This document shows positions 19,205 through 21,598 of a DNA stretch of 21,598 nucleotides, piece by piece. The position numbers and the translations under genes were made by a program. The stretch is from the NCBI GenBank assembly GCA_001579985.1, contig LRSR01007858.1:1-21598 (forward strand), written 5' to 3'. This DNA comes from Hypsibius dujardini (taxonomy: Eukaryota; Tardigrada; Eutardigrada; Parachela; Hypsibiidae). Position 1 is the first letter of the stretch. Every line of letters begins with the position of its first letter. Below the pieces are notes generated by a model. It was not told where the DNA came from, did no database searches, and was given only the letters and a program-made list of their open reading frames with translations.

Positions 19205-19984
19205 TTGGAAGGACCCGATTGTCCATCGGTCGATAAAACGTCGTCATCCGAAGAATACTTTTCAGCTTAGCGGCTTCATAGTTGTATAAATGGCGAAATA
19301 CACGTGTATCCTCGATCGCTATTTAATGAAGGAACCTACATCACCTCGTGTTTAGATTGCCGGACAACCTAGTCCCCTGCAAGGTATTTGTATCCATGCC
19401 GGCTAATCAAGATACAACAAACGAAATGAAACAGAACGGAACGAATAACGACGAAATCGCTCAATGACGAGAAATTCTTCAGCAGTGTTCGTCGAAGGTG
19501 AAGAAGAAACATGAATAGATAGTATCGCATGTGCGACGAAGATTAAGAACATGTCCCGAAAACGGCAGAAATGGTGTGCTCGGAGTGGAGTGAGACAGAT
19601 ATCAGCACGAGAGGGGAGGGGGCTGTTACGTGAAAGTGGTCAAACAAGTTAGAAAGAGTGAATTAATGAAAAGGTCACCAAGTAACGGTTAATGAATTAT
19701 TCTAGGCGACGACCTTTGTTTACAGACTCCTCCTGCCGAAACGAAACGACTAATCCACAACAGTCAACATACGTCAGTCAAAGTTGGAGTTTATCATGGT
19801 TAAACCGATGGATATAGAAACTGCGGGAAAAGGAGACGACTCTAACAACATGTACCGGGAGTAAAACTGCGATTAAAATTATTCTCTTTTCTGCTAATCC
19901 AATCATCCTCTCACAAATCACTGAATGTCCAGCAGAGATCAGACAATCCGCATTGTCAAGTTGCCCAACTTCCACATCACACAC
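19205..19984. other. intergenic, no gene seen
   Basis: No convincing frame. A TATAAAT at about 19285 has no gene attached to it. It probably includes the 3' flank of NSF at its upper end. Confidence 0.4.
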
Positions 19985-20060
19985 CAGGGGCGTGGTACAC
20001 AGAGGGGCGTGGTACACAGAGGGGGCGTGGTACACAGAGGGGGCGTGGTACACAGAGGAA
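19985..20060. repeat. ~18 bp minisatellite, four copies
   Basis: Tandem GGGGCGTGGTACACAGAG, with 3-5 G at each junction, just downstream of the NSF stop and probably in its 3' UTR. A short (GAC)n run follows at about 20083-20100. Confidence 0.9.
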
Positions 20061-20178
20061 TGAATATCGAAGAAGACAACGACCGACGACGACGACGACG
20101 CATCGGTAAAGGTCACGCACAAATTACGCGCAAGGACATGAAAACTTCCGGCAAATTCGCGCCATCTCGAAATCAGAA

Positions 20179-21391
<1,213 letters not shown>

Positions 21392-21504
21392 CTACGTTGT
21401 ATAAATCAAGTATTTTGAAATACAGAAAAAAAAACAGAATGCGGTAGAGAAAACGAGACAGCACACAAATGAGCAATAAAACAAAAAAGCATTCAGACAA
21501 AAAG

Positions 21505-21513
21505 AAAGAGAGA

Positions 21514-21548
<35 letters not shown>

Positions 21549-21598
21549 ACAGACAAACAGACAGACAGCCAGACAGACAGACAGACAGACAGACATAC
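21505..21598. repeat. CAGC/ACAG simple repeat at window end
   Basis: (CCAG)n followed by (ACAG)n in the next upstream NSF intron. It continues to the window edge. Confidence 0.9.

Overview
The window is nuclear DNA of an invertebrate animal. Genes are split by short introns with GT..AG ends. The gene set includes a secreted chitinase with a CBM14 chitin-binding tail, a class A GPCR and NSF. Simple repeats and small repeat elements fill the spaces. Chitin biology, compact genes and very short introns suggest an ecdysozoan; a tardigrade is my guess, not something the sequence proves. Nothing here is bacterial: there are no operons and no ribosome binding sites.

Layout. 85-1466 (+): 3' part of a GH18 chitinase with a Thr-rich linker and CBM14 domain, followed by a ~181 bp Tc1/mariner-type miniature element. 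2352-3948 (-): weak candidate exons of an unrecognised gene or genes. 4019-4167: a 17 bp minisatellite. 4669-6286 (-): a complete three-exon, 361-residue GPCR. 7217-9255: repeats, a nested inverted-repeat element, a decayed Gly-rich frame and one candidate terminal exon (+). 9569-13358 (-): a complete four-exon, 1,097-residue gene joining a divergent Hsp70 ATPase domain to two tandem protein kinase domains. 14202-15047 (+): a broken Hsp70/Grp170-like pseudogene. 15060-15689 (+): a broken RhoGEF (DH domain) fragment. 15829-19204: repeats, including two inverted copies of one element. 20179-21391 (-): the last three exons of NSF.

Main observations. (1) The Hsp70-kinase-kinase fusion is supported by one uninterrupted exon that contains the Hsp70 domain and the first kinase N-lobe, and by splice phases that all agree. 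The two kinase modules are tandem duplicates. The first has lost its glycine loop and its catalytic-loop Asn; the second keeps both. (2) One intron of the GPCR and one intron of the first kinase module share sequence at the donor end, in a ~45 bp core and at the acceptor end, although the host genes are unrelated. The kinase intron is absent from the homologous place in the second kinase module. This is what an introner (intron-generating element) would look like. (3) NSF carries Thr in place of the D2 Walker A Lys. The intact genes share no obvious pathway; the region reads as a mosaic of unrelated genes, pseudogenes and small mobile repeats.
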